NCBI GenBank assembly: GCA_022641835.1
Contig: CP048717.1
Span: 558,001-622,000, forward strand
DNA from: Petasospora fabianii
Taxonomy: Eukaryota; Ascomycota; Saccharomycetes; Phaffomycetales; Wickerhamomycetaceae
Reading direction: 5' to 3'
Length of the DNA: 64,000 nt
Below are positions 9,168 to 19,491 of the stretch, one piece after another (position 1 is the first letter of the stretch; the number at the start of each line of letters is the position of its first letter). A program made the position numbers and the translations under genes. A model generated the notes under the pieces. It worked only from the letters and a program-made list of their open reading frames with translations. It was not told the origin of the DNA and searched no databases.

Positions 9168-12100
9168 TTACTCCCTCTCGAGGAGGTCATTGTTCTGCAA
9201 CGTGATACTTCTCGTCATATTGTTCACCTTGTAGATACCAACCAACTGTTGTGCGAGTTCAAACATATTGTTTCTCAAAGAGATGACAATGAATTGAGCG
9301 TTCTTGGTACGCTCCTTGATGTAGTTCGCCACGATCGAAACGTTTCTGAAGTCCAAAGCAGCATCGATCTCATCCATGACATACAACGGAGTTGGCTTAT
9401 AGCGGTGCAAAGCAAACACCAACGCCAAAGAAGACAATGTCTTCTCACCACCCGACAAGTTTGAGATGTTCTTCCAAGACTTCTTTGGGGGCATGACACT
9501 GAAAAGAATACCCTCAGAAAATGGATCCAAACTGTCAACGAGCTCCAACTCAGCATTACCACCCATTGTAATCATCTGATACATTTCTTTTAACGTGGCA
9601 GAAATGATGTTGAAGCCTTCCATAAACTCGTCCAATCTCTTTTTCTTGAGATCTTCGGCAGCCTTCTTGATCTCATCCCTTTTCTCAACAGCTTCGTTCA
9701 AGTCCATCTTTCTGGAGTGGTATTCCTTTGCTCTTCTTCCATACTCTTCAAGAACATCAACGTCAACCTTGGCCTTAGAGACAAAATCATCAAGGTCATC
9801 AACAACCCTCTCAAGCTCTTCAAGGTCAAGCGCCTGTATTTCATCTGGTGAAAGCTCCGAGAGTATTGGGTTTGAATACTTGTCCAATTCCTCCTGAGCC
9901 TCAATGAACGACAACAGGTGCGTAACATCTCTGAATTCCAATCCTTGAAGGGCAGCTGTGTACTGTTGAATGTGTTTCGTGGCCTGCTTGACTACGGACT
10001 CGTGTCTCTCAATCTTGTTCTCGATCTCGACTTGACCAGATTTGAGTTTGTCAATTTGTACAAGTTTTTCATCCAAAGACTCCTTCAACGTTTCAGCCTT
10101 GCTGTTGGTGTCATCCTTGGTGTCCATAAGTTTCTTTAGATTCTCTTCTAAGTTACCAAAGGCACGAATCTTCTCCTGATAGGTCTCTTCTACCTTAGCG
10201 ATCTCTTGAAGATATTCTTCAATCTCAGCTTCCTTCTCGGTTTTGGACTTGGTGTATCTCTTCAACTCATTATCGAGCTTCTTGATTGTTACCTTGTTGT
10301 TGTTGATCTTTTGAGATGTGATCTCAATCTTTTGGTTGATACCATCAACCTTAGAGTTCTGCATCCGGAGTTTAACACCACCAACATTCATGATCTTCTC
10401 CTGCAAATCATTGATCTTATCCTGAATCTCTTTAGACTCCTCCTTCAACTGATCGTACTCCCCTTGCAAGGTCCTGACCTTCTTTTCGAACGCATGAATC
10501 TCTTTGGTGTCTGCAGCAAGAGCAGCGTTCTTTTGGATCATCTCATCCAACTGAGTCTTTGAGTTTTTCAACTCAGTACGCGAAGACTCGATCTGGAACT
10601 GAATCTTAGACATCTCAGAATCAATCTCTGGCTGTCTATCCTTCAACTGTGTCAAGGCGCTTCTCATCTCAAACAGAGTATTCTGTGCCACCTCAAACTT
10701 GTGCTCTCTGTCAGCCAACTGCTTCTCCAATAGCAAGACTTCTCTCTCAGAGACAGAACTAGCTTGCGACGTAGACTTCATACCACCTCTACTAACAACA
10801 TTACCACCACCAGATAAAGTACCAGACTTGTCAATCAACTTACCATCGAGAGTCACCACTCTAAATCTCTTCGCACCGTATGCGACAGAGTTGGCCTCTC
10901 TCATGTCAGTGGCGACAAGTGTATCTTGAAGAACCGAATAGAAAGCCGGAGCAAACTTTGGCTCTTGTGGTTGAATCAAATCAAACAGTCTCGGAACGTT
11001 GTGTGGGGTCTGGATCGGGTTGAGATTGAACTTTCTCAATTTATCCAGCAAGATGAAACGAGCGTAGCCCAAATTATTCTTTCTCAAGTAGTCAATGCAC
11101 TGTTGGCCGGTCTCAACTGTCTGAACAACCATGTCATCCAATTGACCACAAGCAGTAGACACAGCAACGTCATACTTGTCATCGATGAAACCCAAGTCAC
11201 CCAATCTGCCGTAGAATCCTTGGATACGGCCGGACTCTTGTAGTCTCATTAACCCACTCAAAACTCTGTTTTTATTCTCGACAGTTGAGAGAGATCCACG
11301 AGCTTCCAATGTTCTCTGACGATGGCTTGACAAAGCAGTGTCCATATCACGAAGTCTAGACTCGGCATTGGCACACTCTTGCTCACCCAGCTGAATCTGA
11401 TTATCATTGTGGTCCTTCTCTGTCTTGAGCGCTTGAAGCTGTTCTTCGTTTGCCTTGCCCTCATTTACGATGTCCTCGATTCTCTGCTTCAACAATTTGA
11501 TCTCCGTATCCAGTTGGCTTCGCTGATCCTTCAACATCTGAACTTGTGACTCAGCAATGGTTATTTCGGACTTCTTCTGTTCAAGACGCTCAGTCCATGG
11601 CTGCAACTTGGCCTCGTGAATAGCAATCTCATAATTGAATGCTTTAGTCTTGTCAGTCAACTCGAGACGGATTTCATCCAGAATTGCCTTCTCTTCAACA
11701 AGGGACTGCTTCAATTCTTCCAAGTCCTTAGCAAATTCTTCGTTCTCAGAGCTCAAAGTACTATGCTTGGTCTCAGCCTCTTTGAATGCAGAAATAGCGG
11801 TGTTCAACAGCTTTTCAGCCTTCTTCTTCTTGTTCTCCAAGGACTTTTTCTTCTCTTCCACGGCAACCTTCTCACGGTCACCCTTCTTCTGCATGTCCTC
11901 AAGCTTGTTGATTTCCTTGCCAAGCTCTTCAATGGAGGAAACTAAGCTGTTATAGTCTTTCTCAAGGTTCTTGACCTCCTTCTGGAACTCAGCGGACTCA
12001 TTCTGCTCGGCCTTCAATTGACCTTGCAGATCCGCAAGCACCTTCTGGTTGGCTTCAAGACTTTCGTTGGACTTGAACACCTTGAATTGATACAGCATGG

Positions 12101-13175
12101 ATCGCTTTTCAACGAGCTCTTTCTCTTTCGAAATGAAGTTTAGGGCCTCGTCCTTTTTGCTCTCCAAAGAATCTTTTTCCTTCTCAACCAAGCTAAATCT
12201 GTTTTCTTTCTCTTGGCAGACTTCGTTCAACTCATCAATCTGCTTGTAGCAATCCTCAATGGTGGACTTGTAGCCGGATGTACCAATAATATCTTCCAAG
12301 TACTCCAAGAGACCATCATCGTTTTCCTTTTCAGCCTTTGGTTTCATCTGGGCGATACTCTCCACCTCACCCTGCAAGATCAAGAATCTCTTGTGATCCA
12401 AATCAATCCCCTTCTCCTTCAACAATTTTGTCACTTCAGTGTAATTGCTTCCCTTGTTATTGATGAAGTAGCTTGAGCCATTGTTTCTGTATGCCCTTCT
12501 GGATACAACAAGCTCACTTCCCTCCTTAACCGTGGTGGAACCATCGAGATTATCGGTTACATGGACGAAGTGAATATCAACGGAGCAAGACTCGAGATTT
12601 GGAGCAGCCTCCGAGTTGTGGATCAATTCGGACAATTTTCCTTGACGCATCTTATTGGCTCTGAAACCAAATACGAAGAGCATGGCGTCAATGACGTTGG
12701 ATTTACCGGACCCGTTTGGTCCCACAACTGCGGAGAAAGATGTGTGGAAGGGGCCGATGATCTGTTGTCCAGCATAGGACTTGAAGTTCGTGAGAATAAG
12801 ACGATCAATCACAAGTCTCTGAATTGGTTCGTTGTTATTCTCCTGGGAGTAATACTGCATTGATGCGATCTTCGAGGACTTCATCGGAGAGAGCTGGATG
12901 ATATCTGGACCATTAAACGATGGTTTCAGCTTCGGGGATGCTGGTTGCGTTTGTGTCGACGGCGGCTCAAGCTTCACTGTGTTGAGATTTAAATCGACAT
13001 TCTGGTCGATTGGCGCAAGCGATGACCGACGTTCCTTGCGTGGAGGCGATTGGCCCTTAGATGGGGATGTAGCGTTTTCCTTGTCCATCACCACATCTGA
13101 CTCGTTTTCGGAGACATCCTCATCAGCAAGGATGTGTCTTCCAATGTTTCGTCTCTTTGCCACTGGAGAACTCAT
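9168..13175 (-). CDS. SMC4: Condensin SMC ATPase Smc4
   Basis: A 1335-residue SMC protein. An acidic and Ser-rich N-terminal extension of about 115 residues, typical of Smc4, precedes the head domain. Walker A (GPNGSGKS) lies at 152-159. Two long coiled-coil arms flank a hinge at about 640-800 (GFYGRLGDLGFID, RLFDLIQP). The signature LSGGEKTLSS starts near 1240, and Walker B (LYVMDEIDAALD) lies around 1264-1275. All ATPase motifs are intact. Smc4 pairs with Smc2 in condensin to compact mitotic chromosomes. It is divergent from ARP6, and the same divergent pair is found in S. cerevisiae (YLR086W/YLR085C). The 287-base shared promoter carries CG-rich repeats and one MCB box. Confidence 0.97.
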   Translation of the reverse strand: MSSPVAKRRNIGRHILADEDVSENESDVVMDKENATSPSKGQSPPRKERRSSLAPIDQNVDLNLNTVKLEPPSTQTQPASPKLKPSFNGPDIIQLSPMKSSKIASMQYYSQENNNEPIQRLVIDRLILTNFKSYAGQQIIGPFHTSFSAVVGPNGSGKSNVIDAMLFVFGFRANKMRQGKLSELIHNSEAAPNLESCSVDIHFVHVTDNLDGSTTVKEGSELVVSRRAYRNNGSSYFINNKGSNYTEVTKLLKEKGIDLDHKRFLILQGEVESIAQMKPKAEKENDDGLLEYLEDIIGTSGYKSTIEDCYKQIDELNEVCQEKENRFSLVEKEKDSLESKKDEALNFISKEKELVEKRSMLYQFKVFKSNESLEANQKVLADLQGQLKAEQNESAEFQKEVKNLEKDYNSLVSSIEELGKEINKLEDMQKKGDREKVAVEEKKKSLENKKKKAEKLLNTAISAFKEAETKHSTLSSENEEFAKDLEELKQSLVEEKAILDEIRLELTDKTKAFNYEIAIHEAKLQPWTERLEQKKSEITIAESQVQMLKDQRSQLDTEIKLLKQRIEDIVNEGKANEEQLQALKTEKDHNDNQIQLGEQECANAESRLRDMDTALSSHRQRTLEARGSLSTVENKNRVLSGLMRLQESGRIQGFYGRLGDLGFIDDKYDVAVSTACGQLDDMVVQTVETGQQCIDYLRKNNLGYARFILLDKLRKFNLNPIQTPHNVPRLFDLIQPQEPKFAPAFYSVLQDTLVATDMREANSVAYGAKRFRVVTLDGKLIDKSGTLSGGGNVVSRGGMKSTSQASSVSEREVLLLEKQLADREHKFEVAQNTLFEMRSALTQLKDRQPEIDSEMSKIQFQIESSRTELKNSKTQLDEMIQKNAALAADTKEIHAFEKKVRTLQGEYDQLKEESKEIQDKINDLQEKIMNVGGVKLRMQNSKVDGINQKIEITSQKINNNKVTIKKLDNELKRYTKSKTEKEAEIEEYLQEIAKVEETYQEKIRAFGNLEENLKKLMDTKDDTNSKAETLKESLDEKLVQIDKLKSGQVEIENKIERHESVVKQATKHIQQYTAALQGLEFRDVTHLLSFIEAQEELDKYSNPILSELSPDEIQALDLEELERVVDDLDDFVSKAKVDVDVLEEYGRRAKEYHSRKMDLNEAVEKRDEIKKAAEDLKKKRLDEFMEGFNIISATLKEMYQMITMGGNAELELVDSLDPFSEGILFSVMPPKKSWKNISNLSGGEKTLSSLALVFALHRYKPTPLYVMDEIDAALDFRNVSIVANYIKERTKNAQFIVISLRNNMFELAQQLVGIYKVNNMTRSITLQNNDLLERE

Positions 13176-13290
13176 TTCTGAATGACGGTGAGTCTCGTGT
13201 AGGCGGCAGCAATCAGTGAATGCTTGTACAATAGGTAGGAGAGGCGCGTAATATGTTCATTCATTTAGGATGCTGAAATCAAAACAAACA

Positions 13291-13310
13291 AATCCGCGAA
13301 AATCCGCGAA
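13291..13310. promoter_or_regulatory. Tandem 10-mer AATCCGCGAA in the SMC4/ARP6 promoter
   Basis: The 10-mer AATCCGCGAA occurs twice head to tail with no gap, followed at once by a further CG-rich stretch (CTTGCGCGATG). The same CCGCGAA or TTCGCGG core recurs in other promoters of this window. The binding factor is unknown. Rsc3-type CGCG binding or an E2F/MBF-like factor are options. Confidence 0.6.
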
Positions 13311-13380
13311 CTTGCGCGATGTGCGCTCGCGTGTCGTTGGGGGTTACCCGCATGAAAGATTCCTGAAGATGTGAGAGAGC

Positions 13381-13386
13381 ACGCGT
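13381..13386. promoter_or_regulatory. MCB box ACGCGT in the SMC4/ARP6 promoter
   Basis: A perfect palindromic ACGCGT, the binding core of the MBF (Mbp1-Swi6) G1/S factor, 77 bases before ARP6 and about 205 before SMC4. It is followed by TATATA. A cell-cycle role for SMC4 is plausible but rests on the motif only. Confidence 0.5.
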
Positions 13387-13462
13387 ATATATGTTTCTCC
13401 GCAGTTGATCAGGTTAACGCAACACACAGATACCCAACACTCGTTTTCACGGTTCTGCCATC

Positions 13463-14707
13463 ATGTCAAGCACATTAATTATTGATAATGGCTCTTATGA
13501 GATCAAAATTGGCCTCTCGAATACCACACCGGACTCCATCAAACGAGTCCAGAACTCGATCTCTCGAACCAAGGACAAGCGACTCCTCATCGCCAACCAA
13601 CTCGACACCGTCAATGACATTTCCGGTATGATATTCAAGCGTCCAATCGAAAAAGGTCATCTCACAAGCTGGGAGACAGAAAAGCTGGTTTGGGACTACT
13701 GCTTTACATGTCAAGACGTTGGCTTGAACATTGATACTACATCAACAGACCTGATCATGAGTGAGACACCCTTCATGCTGCCCAATCTTTCACAAAATTC
13801 GGATCAAATCATCTTCGAAGAATACGGATTCCAATCGCTCTACAAGGCTCCAATTGGAGCTTTTGCGCCGTGGAATTTCAAGAAGAATGAAGAGCTGTAT
13901 GAACCAAAAATTGAAAACGATATCAGCACGATCCAGAACTATGCTGATTATCAACTCGTGATAGACTCAGGGTTCAATTGTACGTGGATTATACCAATGG
14001 TCAAAGGTATGGTATATTGGAGAGGTGTGAGGAAACTGGAGATTGGTGGTCGTTTCCTCTCAGGTGTCATGAGGGAGAAAGTGTCGTTCAGACATTACAA
14101 TGTCACAGATGAGACTGTACTTGTGAATAACATCAAGGAAGCATCTTGCTTTGTGACAATGGATTACAACAAGAGTTTACGAGACATGAAACTGCATTCA
14201 AAAGACAATGTTGTTGAATACGTTCTTCCGGACTTCAACACAACAACACATGGCTATGCTTTGACGCCAGAGTTGAGGGCCAAATACAAGCCGCAGGACC
14301 AACAGGTGCTCAAGCTTTATGATGAGCGATTCAGTGTTCCAGAGACGCTATTTCATCCGGAAATTGTTGACGTGATGAATAAGCCAGGTATAGTGGAGAC
14401 AGTTGTGGATTGTGTCTACTCCCTACCCGAAGTGATCCGTCCATTGCTTGTCTCCAACATTGTCGTCATGGGGGGTAATTTCAACCTGAAGAACTTTGAG
14501 CAGAGACTTCTGAAGGAACTAAAAGTTGTCTTACCTGTTGAGTGGGAAGTGAGAATTGCAAAGCCATCCAATCCAACGACATATGGTTGGGAGTGTGCTC
14601 AGAAATTCAGTGAAAACGATCTTTACAAGAACGTGAGGGTAACAAGAGAGGATTATGATGAACACGGTGTTCAGTGGGTGCAAAAAAGATTTGGTTTCCA
14701 GTTGTGA
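13463..14707 (+). CDS. ARP6: Actin-related protein Arp6 (SWR1 chromatin remodeller)
   Basis: A 414-residue actin-fold protein. It begins with the phosphate-loop motif TLIIDNGSYEIKIGL, where actin has DNGSG. The Arp6-typical blocks NIDTT, IIFEEYGFQSLYKAP and IDSGFNCTWIIPM follow, then VMGGNFNLKNFEQRLLKEL near the C-terminus. Length and motifs match Arp6 (S. cerevisiae 438 residues). In SWR1, Arp6 with Swc6 bridges the ATPase to the nucleosome for H2A.Z deposition (family knowledge). The nucleotide-binding residues are partly degenerate, as in other Arp6 proteins. It is convergent with VTC5, 150 bases away, and divergent from SMC4. Confidence 0.94.
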   Translation: MSSTLIIDNGSYEIKIGLSNTTPDSIKRVQNSISRTKDKRLLIANQLDTVNDISGMIFKRPIEKGHLTSWETEKLVWDYCFTCQDVGLNIDTTSTDLIMSETPFMLPNLSQNSDQIIFEEYGFQSLYKAPIGAFAPWNFKKNEELYEPKIENDISTIQNYADYQLVIDSGFNCTWIIPMVKGMVYWRGVRKLEIGGRFLSGVMREKVSFRHYNVTDETVLVNNIKEASCFVTMDYNKSLRDMKLHSKDNVVEYVLPDFNTTTHGYALTPELRAKYKPQDQQVLKLYDERFSVPETLFHPEIVDVMNKPGIVETVVDCVYSLPEVIRPLLVSNIVVMGGNFNLKNFEQRLLKELKVVLPVEWEVRIAKPSNPTTYGWECAQKFSENDLYKNVRVTREDYDEHGVQWVQKRFGFQL

Positions 14708-14857
14708 TCTAAGGAAACTGCAGATCATATAAGAACTAGTCATGAATGGGTAATAATATTTAATGCATATGTCATTATATTCTCACGTATACCGGACACG
14801 TGGTGTTGAAGTCTTAGACCTCGTTCTATAGTATAGAAGATCAACCGGGGGAACCAA

Positions 14858-17353
14858 TCACAATCCAAACAATGCGACAGTGCCACCAACAGTTAGCAGA
14901 GTAACAACAACAAACGCAAACCAAACAAACGTAATCTGCCAAATCTTTCTCGACTCCTCGTCGACAGCCATAATGAAGCCAATGGAGACAATCGACAAGG
15001 ACATGGAAGCAAAGTAAGTGAAAACCAAGAACAGGATCACCAATGCATTAATGGAGACATTACCCCAACTCAACAAACTAGCCGTGGCACCACAAGCCAA
15101 AGCCACAAGCAAGATAGCCAACGATGCAGAACTGATGGACATGAAGGATCTCACGTAATCATGAGCCTTTTTGGTTCTCATTATACCATTCTCATCAGCA
15201 TACATGCTTTCCAAATCACTATTCTCCATTCTCGTACTGCCACTAGTTGGGTAGTTAGCACCATTTGTAGCTCCATAGGCAGCGTATGATCCAAGTCTTG
15301 GACTGAGAAGTCCATCATGAATACCATCAGTGGAAGCAGTGACAGTCACGTCATCTTCCTGTGCCATGAATGGAACCTTCTCATGGATAAATGATGCAAC
15401 GGTGTTGGCAATCTTGTAAAGGTACTCCATTGTAGCACCGCTGAGGAGTTGATCATCACCGGAATCAACCTCAACGAAGAAGGCAGCTCCATCTTCACCT
15501 TCTGAGCCATTGTCGAACTCGTTCCAGTAGCGGAATTGAGACGATTCAGCTGAGACTGACCCTTGACCCTTGTCACCAGATGACTCGGAGACGGCAGAAA
15601 GAGATAGCGAGGAGTCCGTGCGAGCGCTTGTTTTTGGACGCTTCTGACGTACTGGACGCGGTGGGTTCTTGCGAATGTCAGTTGGAGACTCGCCAAAGTA
15701 TTGAGCCCACGATGGTTGGAAGGAGAGTGTGTTAGAGGACAAAAGATTGTATGTGAGCGCCGAGAATGTGTTTTCAATCTTGTGGATGAGATGAGATGAT
15801 AAGAGGGATTTGAGCTCTGGTGGGAGCTTATGAGAGGTGGAATGGGCAGAGTAACGAACCTCAAGAAGGGCATATGGGAATTCTTTAGAGTCACTGATGT
15901 TCGACTCGGTCCAAGAATTGGTGTTGAGATCCGTTGTGGAGAACTTGATGTTGGAGGTGAGTGTAATCCATGATTGAATTTTGGACTTTTCATTATGATT
16001 GGAGTTGGAAGTGAAGCGGGCCCTGTTGCAGTTAGACTTAACCAATGGCTTAATATGACTAGAGAATAGCCACTCAATAGATATTCTCTCCAGAGAGTTC
16101 AAGGACTCCGAGAAGTCAGCATGGCGTTCAACAAAGGTCTCATATGTTTCACTATTCTCACAACTGTTGAGCAAGTCATTGATAAAGGCCTCATCATTAA
16201 GAACGGCACTGGACGCCTTTCTCAATCCACCAATCGCGGAGATCAGAAGGGACTTCTTGGAGGAAGTATCAGTCAACAATAATCCCGGATCAGCATCTGT
16301 CTTGATCGAATGCATATTCTTTGGATCATCCATGTATATGATGGTCATATCGTTCTTTGCCAACTCATCAGTGTTGTTGATGTAGATGCTATTAGATCTG
16401 TAAATGTCTTCAGCGCGTTCATCTATTCCTTCATGAATCTCCGGATCAAGCTTCCTCTTGTGATCTCCCTTCTTTTGATTGAGATCCTCCACGGAGGAAC
16501 GTCTTTCAATCAACTGTCTGAATGAATAGCTCGATTTCTGTCTCTGAAGTTGCAAGTTCTTTCTTTCATGAGTCACGGACTGATCGATAAAGTAAAACTG
16601 AGATAGCAGCAAGAGCTTGAGTTCCGTCAAGTTATCGTAGTGGACCAGGAATGTTTGCTTTTGAGTCCCGTTTTTAACGGCATCAAAATCAAAGCGTTCG
16701 TCAATGCTTAGCTCAGCTAATGGACCAGCATTATTAGAAAGTAGGTAGGACGCATTACCAGACACGGAACGACGATGTGAGGCAGAGGATGACGGTGAAT
16801 CGGCCGCTGTTTGTTGAGCTCTGATTAGATCATAAATCAAGGCCAGCTCGAGATAGAACCCAGTGAGATCGATGTAGATGAACGAGTTTGTATTCTTGAT
16901 CATATACTTGTTGATCTCCATGTTGAGCTCACCTCCATCTCCTGAATACTTGGTGTATTTCTTGAGCAGTTTGCGGAGACCTGTTTTTTGGAGAACAATA
17001 AAACGTGAAAGTTTTTGAAGATCAGATGACAGTTTGTTGAGGTCATTCTCTAGCCCGTCGTAGATTCTCAAGTCTGGATGGGAGTCATTCGAGTTTTGGT
17101 GCGCCTCTAGCTGTTCAACAGTGTTTTCAACGTATACGATACGACGCTTAACCTCGCCCATCTTTGAGTGGAGAAAGAGATTCACCATATCAATCTGGTC
17201 GATGAATGCATTGCGTAGATCCTTGAGGAAGGCATCGTTTTTATGTGTCACCTCTGTGGCGATGCGGATACGATGCTTGAGGTCATTATAGTCGATGTTG
17301 TAGCTCTTCCATTCGGGCACTGACTTGGATTTGAGCTGTGTGCCGAACTTCAT
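14858..17353 (-). CDS. VTC5: SPX-VTC vacuolar polyphosphate protein, Vtc5-like
   Basis: An 831-residue protein. An N-terminal SPX domain (about 1-175) includes MKFG and the helix FIVLQKTGLRKLLKKYTK, whose lysines bind inositol pyrophosphates. A long linker follows. The VTC-like central region (about 235-560) lacks recognisable catalytic lysine/arginine motifs of the Vtc4 polyphosphate polymerase. A disordered acidic linker precedes three C-terminal membrane helices (about 735-831; SLAILLVALACGATAS, ALVILFLVFTYFAS, FVWFAFVVVTLLTVGG). This layout fits the accessory subunit Vtc5, which boosts vacuolar polyphosphate synthesis. SLU7, its neighbour here, is also its neighbour in S. cerevisiae (YDR088C/YDR089W), which supports Vtc5 over Vtc2/3. 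A perfect CCCACGTGGG lies 0.8 kb upstream. Confidence 0.85.
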   Translation of the reverse strand: MKFGTQLKSKSVPEWKSYNIDYNDLKHRIRIATEVTHKNDAFLKDLRNAFIDQIDMVNLFLHSKMGEVKRRIVYVENTVEQLEAHQNSNDSHPDLRIYDGLENDLNKLSSDLQKLSRFIVLQKTGLRKLLKKYTKYSGDGGELNMEINKYMIKNTNSFIYIDLTGFYLELALIYDLIRAQQTAADSPSSSASHRRSVSGNASYLLSNNAGPLAELSIDERFDFDAVKNGTQKQTFLVHYDNLTELKLLLLSQFYFIDQSVTHERKNLQLQRQKSSYSFRQLIERRSSVEDLNQKKGDHKRKLDPEIHEGIDERAEDIYRSNSIYINNTDELAKNDMTIIYMDDPKNMHSIKTDADPGLLLTDTSSKKSLLISAIGGLRKASSAVLNDEAFINDLLNSCENSETYETFVERHADFSESLNSLERISIEWLFSSHIKPLVKSNCNRARFTSNSNHNEKSKIQSWITLTSNIKFSTTDLNTNSWTESNISDSKEFPYALLEVRYSAHSTSHKLPPELKSLLSSHLIHKIENTFSALTYNLLSSNTLSFQPSWAQYFGESPTDIRKNPPRPVRQKRPKTSARTDSSLSLSAVSESSGDKGQGSVSAESSQFRYWNEFDNGSEGEDGAAFFVEVDSGDDQLLSGATMEYLYKIANTVASFIHEKVPFMAQEDDVTVTASTDGIHDGLLSPRLGSYAAYGATNGANYPTSGSTRMENSDLESMYADENGIMRTKKAHDYVRSFMSISSASLAILLVALACGATASLLSWGNVSINALVILFLVFTYFASMSLSIVSIGFIMAVDEESRKIWQITFVWFAFVVVTLLTVGGTVALFGL

Positions 17354-17568
17354 CGGGGTTTCTGTTACGATATGAAAGTACTAATACGCTGTTGATGAAC
17401 GAATAGGGTGGAGTACCAGGTAACGAGAAATGGGTATTGAAAGAAGCGGACGAAGGCTAAGATTTATTCAGACGGTGCACACGGTCGAATGGAAAAGAGG
17501 GTGTTACTTGTTGCGCGAGGACAGGGAGTGTGCAGAAAGGTCTGGCTGCTCAAAACAAGAGAGTATAT

Positions 17569-17625
17569 GTCTGTGTGTGTATGTGTGTACTTGTGTGATT
17601 TGTGTCTATGTGTGAGCAGTTGTTG
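17569..17625. repeat. Imperfect TG-rich microsatellite
   Basis: A run of TGTG units interrupted by A, C and TT (for example GTGTGTGTATGTGTG), about 215 bases upstream of VTC5. It is probably a slippage-generated simple repeat in the 5' region of that gene, and a TG tract could also bind Rap1-like factors (inference). Confidence 0.6.
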
Positions 17626-18173
17626 TAGAGAGAGCGAGCGGGAGGTCTGGTTCTTATGTAGTAGGAGCAGAGGATTTGCTGATAGAAATTCTGAGGCGCG
17701 AGGCAGCACAGCCGGTTCGGGCCGCACTCGCGCATCGGCTTCTGCCTAAGCGCGCAGCCTGGTGCTGCGGCCACAGGCGGCTGCTGTGTTGGCGGTAAGA
17801 AACGAGGGGCAGGTGCGCCCAGCGTGTTACCAATGGCGGCGGGTGCCCGGAGCGATGCTGGTGAGAATCGGGATCTTGCATCAGCTTTCGTGTCGGTTGT
17901 TGTGTTTGTTGGTCGTTGCTGGTTGTTGATGTGGATATGTTGAGCTCTGAGGTGCGCCTCGTCTCGCACTCTACTTCTGGACCGCGCTGCTGCCAAGCTC
18001 TCTCTTTCTCTCTGGCCCTCTGTAGTTAGCAGCGCCACCTGCCGCCCATGGAATCGTCACATCTGCTCACAAATCTAACGAACTCATCACACTCTACAGA
18101 CCCTTGCGGGAACCCCTGGCTAGTGGTCTACAGCCATCTCCACTTGATCTGTTTTGGACCCTCGAGGCAGCAG

Positions 18174-18183
18174 CCCACGTGGG
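18174..18183. promoter_or_regulatory. Pho4-type site CCCACGTGGG upstream of VTC5
   Basis: A fully palindromic 10-mer with the E-box CACGTG and GGG flanks on both strands. CACGTGGG is the high-affinity Pho4 site of S. cerevisiae phosphate-starvation promoters, including VTC genes. It lies 821 bases before the VTC5 start, with no other gene between. The functional link is inferred from motif and neighbour. Confidence 0.6.
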
Positions 18184-19491
18184 GATGTTCGTTCCCGCCA
18201 TGCGCCTTCTGATGCACCCACTTCCCATGGGGAAACCAGGCACACGACCACTATGGATCTTCCATGGACGTCGTGTGACCGAATATCGGAGGCAATACAG
18301 CGGCTAGCCACCAATTGGGAAAATTCAACTCTCGAGAATTAGTCTCTCTCTCGCCTACTGATCCGCCCTCCGTTTGTCCTTCAAAGACCCCACAGCCCTA
18401 CGCACGGTGCCTGTCAATCCTCTTACGCGAGCGATAAGCTCATCTCGATATCGGCCCTGACATAGTTTTTAGGTGGGGCGGGTAACAAATACACAAACGC
18501 GGGCGCGCGTACTCCCCCAATGGCGCCCCGGCCCCGTTTTACCGGTTGCCTGTTACGGACGTACGCATTGTTTTTGTTGTTCATATGCTGCCCTCCAGCT
18601 TACGTTTATTATATGTAATGTTATGCGATGCGACAGTCCTGCTACTCCTTGAGGAGAAAGTGGAGCCGTTGCAATTATAATCATCCCCCACCTCCAGGAA
18701 CTTCCTGTGAGAAAAGTTTGAGTTAGCATTAACAGCTTAGCAATGTATGTGATCAAAAAGATCACACTCACCACTTATGTATTATCATAGTTCTGGAGGT
18801 ATGTCAGAGGCCTATGCTCAGTGAGGCGCGGCTATAAAGTCCGGGCCTCCAGCATTTTCCTTCGGAGTAGATCAAACCACGGCAGAATGCACGAGCACAC
18901 TTAACGCTTCGATCTGCGAAACTTATGAACCTAGATATCAGTCATACATTGAACGATTTTAATGGGTGCATATTTAAAGCTCTGATAGGGTTCAAACCCG
19001 ATCTCACATGCCTATATCCGTTCGGCTCTATGCAGCTGCTGCCTCCCGTGCTTTTGCCGTGGCTCACAATTTAAAACCAATTTCTAAACCTTTAGAAGCG
19101 GTAAGGGGATGATTCAGAGCCAACATCGTATTACAAATCATTGTATACATGTCTTTTCCCATGGCAGTCGTAGTAATACCTGAAGCGCCTCCCGCCGACA
19201 CCCTGGACGCGACTATAGTGTGTGCCCACGTTTTCTTTTCCATACCACGCAGCGCCAACGCTACGATCACTTCAACTAATAGTTTCGGATTTGAACATAA
19301 TACGGCACCGGTCTGCTGTCTCACTCCTGCCTCGTTCTCATGACTACAGGTGTAGATCCCGTATTTAGTTAGCCCACGGGTTACAAAAAAATAAGATACA
19401 GGTATTTTACAAACCGGGTTGAAACTGTAGGAAGTACGGCAACTGGCTCAGCTACATCATGCACTCTCGTAATCAAAGCTCATCATGATCA

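Larger units (their letters stand above)
17354..19491. other. 2.1 kb non-coding region upstream of VTC5
   Basis: This gap is far larger than most in the window. It is the 5' region of VTC5 and the 3' side of SLU7. It holds a TG-rich tract (about 17569-17625), a GC-rich block (17690-17850), a palindromic CCCACGTGGG, and a TATAAA on the plus strand (18833-18838) with no gene after it. On the minus strand, 19447-19064 stays open for about 127 codons but has no ATG in its first 70 codons, and I recognise no domain. A non-coding transcript could start from the orphan TATA box (inference). Confidence 0.45.

Noticed and set aside
18985-19005. GGGTTCAAACCC, similar to a tRNA B box
   Set aside because: The flanking bases do not form a T stem or an acceptor stem, and no A box or T-run terminator fits on either strand.
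19064-19447. 127-codon open frame on the minus strand upstream of VTC5
   Set aside because: It has no ATG in its first 70 codons, no recognised domain and no homologue that I can name. It could be chance or a remnant.
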